Shown here in pieces: positions 30,395-33,772 of a stretch of 33,772 nucleotides of DNA. Every line of letters begins with the position of its first letter. The stretch's first letter is position 1. The DNA comes from Meiothermus hypogaeus (GTDB lineage: Bacteria; Deinococcota; Deinococci; Deinococcales; Thermaceae): positions 1-33,772 of the forward strand of contig NZ_QWKY01000036.1 in NCBI RefSeq assembly GCF_003574035.1, written 5' to 3'. The position numbers and the translations under genes are program-made. The notes under the pieces are model-generated. The model did not search any database. It was not told where the DNA came from and saw only the letters and a list, made by a program, of their open reading frames with translations.

Positions 30395-32230
30395 ATGAAC
30401 CAGACCCTCCAGGCCCTCGAGGCCCAACTCAGCCAGACCCAGGCCCTTTCGGAGAAACTGGAGTTGCTTGATCAGCTCTACCAGTTTCTGCGCCTGAGCG
30501 ACCTGCATCGGGCCAAAGAGGCCGTGGAAGATATGCTAATTCTGTCACAGAACCCCGCCTATCCGGCCGGGCGCGGCCTGGCCCTCAAAAATCTGGGCGA
30601 TTTTCATTTTCGCCAGGGCAACCTGCCGGCATCCCAGGGGTGTCTCGAGGAAGCCCTCTCCATCTTGCGCAGGGCCGGTGAAGTCAAGGGCGAGATAGAC
30701 ACCCTGAATGCCCTGGGCAACTTCTACTACTTTCAGGGTAGTTTTCCCAAAGCCCTTGAGTATTATCTGGAAGCCCTCGAGCAAAGCCGTAAATACGAAC
30801 TCAAAGCCCAGGAATCCCACGCCCTGAGCGGGGTAGGCATCATCCAGTACACCCTGGGCAACTACCAGGAGGCCACCAAGTATTTTTTGCGGAGCCTGGC
30901 CCTCAAGCGCGAGATCGGCGATCGCCTGACCGAATCGGGCACCCTGAACAACCTGGGACTGGTCTACCTCGAGATGGGCGACTATCCAGGGGCGGTACAG
31001 CTCTACCGCGAAAGCCTGGAGATTAAGCGAGCGCTGGGCGACCTCCAGGGCGAGGCCAACGCCCTCTCCAACCTGGGTGTGGTGTTCCAGCGGCTGGGCC
31101 GCACCCAGGAAGCCCTGGACTACCACCAGCAGGCCCTGGAAATTGCCGGCCGGTTGGGTAGCCCCCAGGTACGGGCTACCTGTCTGGAAAACCTGGGCCT
31201 CTCCCATGCCACCCTGGGCAACCTGGAAAAAGCTCTGGAATTATTCCAGGCTTCCAAAAATCTCTACCAGGAGCAGGGCAATCGGCTGGGTGAGCTCAGT
31301 ACATGGCTGCAGATAGGCTCGACCCTCGGCCACCTGGAGCAAGCGGAAGCCGCCATCGAGGCCCTGCAAAAAGGGCTCAAAATGGCCGAGGAGCTAGGGC
31401 CCCAGAAACCTTTGCTCGAGTTCCACCAGGCGCTTTCGAAGGTGTTTGAGCAGCTTCACAAACCCGCACTCGCCCTCTACCACCTCAAGCAGGCCATCGA
31501 AATTGAGCGCAGGCTGCACAAGGAACAACAAGCCCAAAAAACCGCCGCCCTGCTGGCCGGATTCCAGGTAGAAAAAGCCCGCCAGGAAGCCGAAATCGAG
31601 CGCCTGCGCAACACCGAGCTGGCCCGTGCCAACCGTGAGCTGGCCCGTGCTATCGAAAGCCTCAAGGAAGCCAACGCCGAAAAGACCCGCCTGCTGGACA
31701 AGCTGCGCCAGCAGTCTAAAGAGCTAGAGCGCCTGGCCCGTCAGGATCCCCTCACCCGGCTCTACAACCGCCGCTACCTGGAGGAAAACCTTGGGCGCGA
31801 GTTTGCCGCTTCCAAACGTTATAACTTCCCCCTCAGCATCGCCATGGTAGACATTGATCATTTCAAACAGATTAACGACCGCTTTTCCCATCAGGTAGGC
31901 GACGATGTACTAAGGCTGGTGGCACAGATGCTCGAGTCCAACTGCCGTGGCGTAGACTTTGCTGCCCGCTACGGGGGCGAAGAATTCGCCCTGGTCTTTC
32001 CACAAACCGACCTGCTGGGGGCGCTGGTGGCCTGTGAACGGCTGCGGCAACGGGTGGAGAGCTACGACTGGAGCACCATTCACCCTCATCTGAAGGTCAC
32101 GGTGAGCATTGGAATTAGCAGTGATTCCACCTTACCCGATCACGAAAAACTCCTCGCCGCCGCCGATGAGCAACTCTACGCGGCCAAGCGAGCGGGGCGC
32201 AATCGGGTATTCCCGCAAGTAACGGGATAA
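30395..32230 (+). CDS. TPR-GGDEF diguanylate cyclase 2, intact I-site
   Basis: The 611-residue protein starts at ATG 30395 (MNQTLQALEAQL). TPR repeats occupy about 55-400 (for example NLGLVYLEMGDYPGAVQLYR), a coiled coil about 410-455, and a GGDEF domain the C-terminus with GGEEF at about 527-531. RGVD lies five residues upstream, a complete inhibitory I-site. It should make c-di-GMP under product control, unlike the first paralogue. The upstream stop is only 32 nt away, so the pair is probably co-transcribed. Long regions match the paralogue (TRLYNRRYLEE / TQIYNRRYLEE). The signal is unknown. Confidence 0.9.
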   Translation: MNQTLQALEAQLSQTQALSEKLELLDQLYQFLRLSDLHRAKEAVEDMLILSQNPAYPAGRGLALKNLGDFHFRQGNLPASQGCLEEALSILRRAGEVKGEIDTLNALGNFYYFQGSFPKALEYYLEALEQSRKYELKAQESHALSGVGIIQYTLGNYQEATKYFLRSLALKREIGDRLTESGTLNNLGLVYLEMGDYPGAVQLYRESLEIKRALGDLQGEANALSNLGVVFQRLGRTQEALDYHQQALEIAGRLGSPQVRATCLENLGLSHATLGNLEKALELFQASKNLYQEQGNRLGELSTWLQIGSTLGHLEQAEAAIEALQKGLKMAEELGPQKPLLEFHQALSKVFEQLHKPALALYHLKQAIEIERRLHKEQQAQKTAALLAGFQVEKARQEAEIERLRNTELARANRELARAIESLKEANAEKTRLLDKLRQQSKELERLARQDPLTRLYNRRYLEENLGREFAASKRYNFPLSIAMVDIDHFKQINDRFSHQVGDDVLRLVAQMLESNCRGVDFAARYGGEEFALVFPQTDLLGALVACERLRQRVESYDWSTIHPHLKVTVSIGISSDSTLPDHEKLLAAADEQLYAAKRAGRNRVFPQVTG

Positions 32231-32302
32231 AAGAACCCGGGCGCGGATACAAGCAACCAGGGATCAGACTTCTCCCTGACCCCAATCCCCGGTCCCCTCC
32301 CT

Positions 32303-32308
32303 TATGCT
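32303..32308 (+). promoter_or_regulatory. -10 box TATGCT for a leaderless psuG mRNA
   Basis: TATGCT is followed by GTACAC and then the psuG ATG at 32315. No ribosome site is present. Confidence 0.5.
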
Positions 32309-32314
32309 GTACAC

Positions 32315-33202
32315 ATGCGCGTACACCCCGAAGTTGCCCAGGCCCTACGAGACCACCAAGCGGTGGTGGCCCTCGAGTCCACCGTGATCACCCACGGCCT
32401 GCCACGCCCTATGAACCTGGCGCTGGCCCAGAAGCTCGAGGATACCGTGCGGCAGGCCGGGGCCATCCCCGCAACCATTGCCATCCTCAAGGGCGAAGTA
32501 GTGGTGGGCCTGACCCCGGACGAGCTACAAGCCATTGCTGCCGACGACACCGCCGACAAGGCCAGTCTGTGGAACCTGGGTGCCCTGGTGGCCCAGGGCA
32601 AAAGCGCCGGCACCACCGTGGCCTCCACCACCTTCCTGGCCCACAAGGCCGGCATCCAGGTCTTTGCCACCGGCGGCGTCGGCGGGGTACACCCCCATCC
32701 CTATGACGAATCGGCGGATCTGCTCGAGCTTTCCCGCACCCCCATCTTGGTGGTCTCGGCTGGCCCCAAAAGCATCCTGGATCTGGCCGCCACCCTGGAG
32801 CGGCTGGAGTCGCTGGGCGTGGCCCTGCTGGGCTACAAAACAAACCATCTCCCCGCCTTTCACAGCCCCTCCAGCCCCTATCCCCTACCCGCCCGGGTGG
32901 AATCTGCCCAGGAGGCCGCCCGGGCTTTTCGGGCCGCCCGGACTCTGGGATTACCGGGCGCCTCGCTGGTACTCAACCCCATTTCCAAAGGGCTGGAGTT
33001 TAGCCAGGTACAGCGCTGGGTTGAGCAAGCCACCCAGGAGGCCGCCCGCGCCGGGGTGGGTGGCAAAGCCCTGACGCCCTTTTTGCTGCGGCGTATCTCC
33101 GAGTTGAGTGGGGGCCAGACCGACGAGGCCAATCTGCGGCTGCTCGAAGAAAATGCGCGGCTGGCAGCCCAAATTGCGCTGGCTCTTGCCCAGCTATCCT
33201 GA
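32315..33202 (+). CDS. psuG: Pseudouridine-5'-phosphate glycosidase
   Basis: PsuG cleaves pseudouridine 5'-phosphate to uracil and ribose 5-phosphate. The 295 residues match the family length. Motifs: VALESTVITHGLPRPMN with the conserved glutamate (E21), TTVASTTFLAHKAGIQVFAT, GGVGGVHPHPYDESADLLEL, and SAGPKSILDL with the conserved lysine. The reaction is reversible in the family but works in degradation in vivo. No kinase partner gene (psuK) is adjacent. The start follows a TATGCT box by 6 nt. Confidence 0.95.
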   Translation: MRVHPEVAQALRDHQAVVALESTVITHGLPRPMNLALAQKLEDTVRQAGAIPATIAILKGEVVVGLTPDELQAIAADDTADKASLWNLGALVAQGKSAGTTVASTTFLAHKAGIQVFATGGVGGVHPHPYDESADLLELSRTPILVVSAGPKSILDLAATLERLESLGVALLGYKTNHLPAFHSPSSPYPLPARVESAQEAARAFRAARTLGLPGASLVLNPISKGLEFSQVQRWVEQATQEAARAGVGGKALTPFLLRRISELSGGQTDEANLRLLEENARLAAQIALALAQLS

Positions 33203-33242
33203 GCCTCAACAGATTAGCTGCACGTGAGCTGATTTTGTGGCA

Positions 33243-33248
33243 TAGAAT
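33243..33248 (+). promoter_or_regulatory. Possible -10 box TAGAAT for the RodZ-like gene
   Basis: TAGAAT lies 8 nt before the ATG at 33257. No ribosome site intervenes. The spacing is longer than at the other leaderless candidates. Confidence 0.35.
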
Positions 33249-33256
33249 AAGACGCA

Positions 33257-33718
33257 ATGTGTGAGCTGGGGAAACGGCTGAGGGATGCCCGCGAGGCCAA
33301 GGGCTTGGAAATAGCCCAGGCAGCGGAGGTTCTCAAGGTGCGGCGGGTTATTCTGGAGGCCCTGGAGGACTGCCGTTTCGACGAGCTGCCCGAGCCCGCC
33401 CTGGCTCGAGGCTACCTCAAGCGCTACGCCCAGCTGCTGGGCCTCGAGCCCGCCCCCCTGCTGGCCCTGTACCCCATCGCCACCCCCGAGCTGGGCGGGC
33501 CTGTTGCCTCGAGCAAAGCCGCGCCGGGCTCGAAAGCTCCGGCCGCCCCTTCCAGCACTGGCTGGCTGTGGTTGGTGCCACTGGTTTTGCTCCTGGCGAT
33601 ACTGGGCTGGCTGGGCTACCGGGCCCTGAACCCGCCTAGCACTTCTACCCCAGCGACCTCTCGGATGCGGAGTGGGTTCTCCTGGAGGGTGTGTCCTGAA
33701 AATAGGCAAACAGCCTAA
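33257..33718 (+). CDS. RodZ-like HTH-membrane protein, 3' end replaced
   Basis: The 153-residue frame has an N-terminal Xre-type HTH_25 domain (about 4-68, LGKRLRDAREAKGLEIAQAA, then ARGYLKRYAQLLGLEP). A Ser/Pro/Ala linker and one membrane helix (about 101-123) follow. RodZ links MreB to the cell wall machinery, and related proteins usually go on to a periplasmic DUF4115 domain. Here the frame leaves its family at about residue 128 and ends in unrelated residues (SGFSWRVCPENRQTA) from insertion-sequence DNA, so the periplasmic domain is lost. Whether the product works is uncertain. Confidence 0.7.
   Translation: MCELGKRLRDAREAKGLEIAQAAEVLKVRRVILEALEDCRFDELPEPALARGYLKRYAQLLGLEPAPLLALYPIATPELGGPVASSKAAPGSKAPAAPSSTGWLWLVPLVLLLAILGWLGYRALNPPSTSTPATSRMRSGFSWRVCPENRQTA
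33640..33699 (+). pseudogene. IS5-type transposase N-terminal remnant
   Basis: In a frame different from the RodZ-like gene, HFYPSDLSDAEWVLLE matches the usual start of IS5-family (DUF4096) transposases. It has no start codon of its own: a TAG at 33637-33639 precedes it in frame. It ends after GVS at TGA 33697-33699. The left boundary falls near 33638-33642, where the RodZ-like sequence stops making sense. Confidence 0.55.
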
Positions 33719-33772
33719 ACTGTTGGAATGAGCGAAATACGGGAACGGATGCATCAGTTGGTGGATGAGTAC
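33716..33772 (+). CDS. Start of a further gene, cut by the window edge
   Basis: TAAACT (33716-33721) is followed by 6 nt and ATG 33728, then 15 codons (MSEIRERMHQLVDEY) open to the window edge. The reading fits a leaderless start. The residues resemble the first helix of short antitoxin-like proteins as much as a transposase, so I do not name it. It may belong to a second insertion sequence whose end begins near GGTGTGTCC at 33688. Confidence 0.4.

Overview
The window looks like chromosomal DNA of a Thermaceae bacterium, most probably Meiothermus. The reasons are the GC-rich coding sequence, the very frequent palindrome CTCGAG, several start codons that sit 6 nt behind a TANNNT box as expected for leaderless mRNAs of the Deinococcus-Thermus group, and protein sequences of Thermaceae character. 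The genus is an inference, because no marker RNA gene is present.

Layout. Positions 1-509 hold the 3' end of a YihY/BrkB-type membrane protein gene. Positions 611-882 hold a MITE-like element with imperfect terminal inverted repeats and a 3-bp target duplication. Positions 953-4431 hold what is probably a riboflavin uptake locus: a fused ATPase-permease ABC protein, a SWIM zinc-finger gene on the other strand, an FMN riboswitch, and the NMT1/THI5-like binding protein it controls (RibY-like). Positions 4516-5823 hold a 3-hydroxyisobutyrate dehydrogenase-family gene and an unknown gene. Positions 6090-8929 hold leuS behind a leader with a short peptide and an intrinsic terminator, which I read as a candidate attenuator. 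Positions 9086-12996 hold small unknown genes, a second MITE-like copy, a NarL-type two-component pair, and a junction between two truncated genes.

The most distinctive part is 13102-27484, all on the minus strand. A 1142-residue SARP/BTAD-AAA-TPR regulator is followed by three units of exported proteins: a lipoprotein subtilisin; a large surface protein with a small exported protein and a 60-residue protein; and four secreted or lipoprotein genes, including two paralogues and a YVTN-propeller lipoprotein with a CXXCH motif. Each unit begins with the same element: a direct heptamer repeat GTCATSC-N4-GTCATGC, exactly 9 nt upstream of a -10-like hexamer. An 11-bp period overlapping the -35 region is the usual layout of SARP operators, so I propose a small regulon made of this regulator and the three adjacent secretion units.

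Positions 27685-33772 hold an unknown membrane-anchored protein, two tandem TPR-GGDEF diguanylate cyclases (only the second keeps the RxxD inhibitory site), psuG, and a RodZ-like HTH-membrane protein whose 3' end runs into an IS5-type transposase remnant and then a further gene start at the window edge. I saw no rRNA, tRNA, CRISPR array or replication origin.
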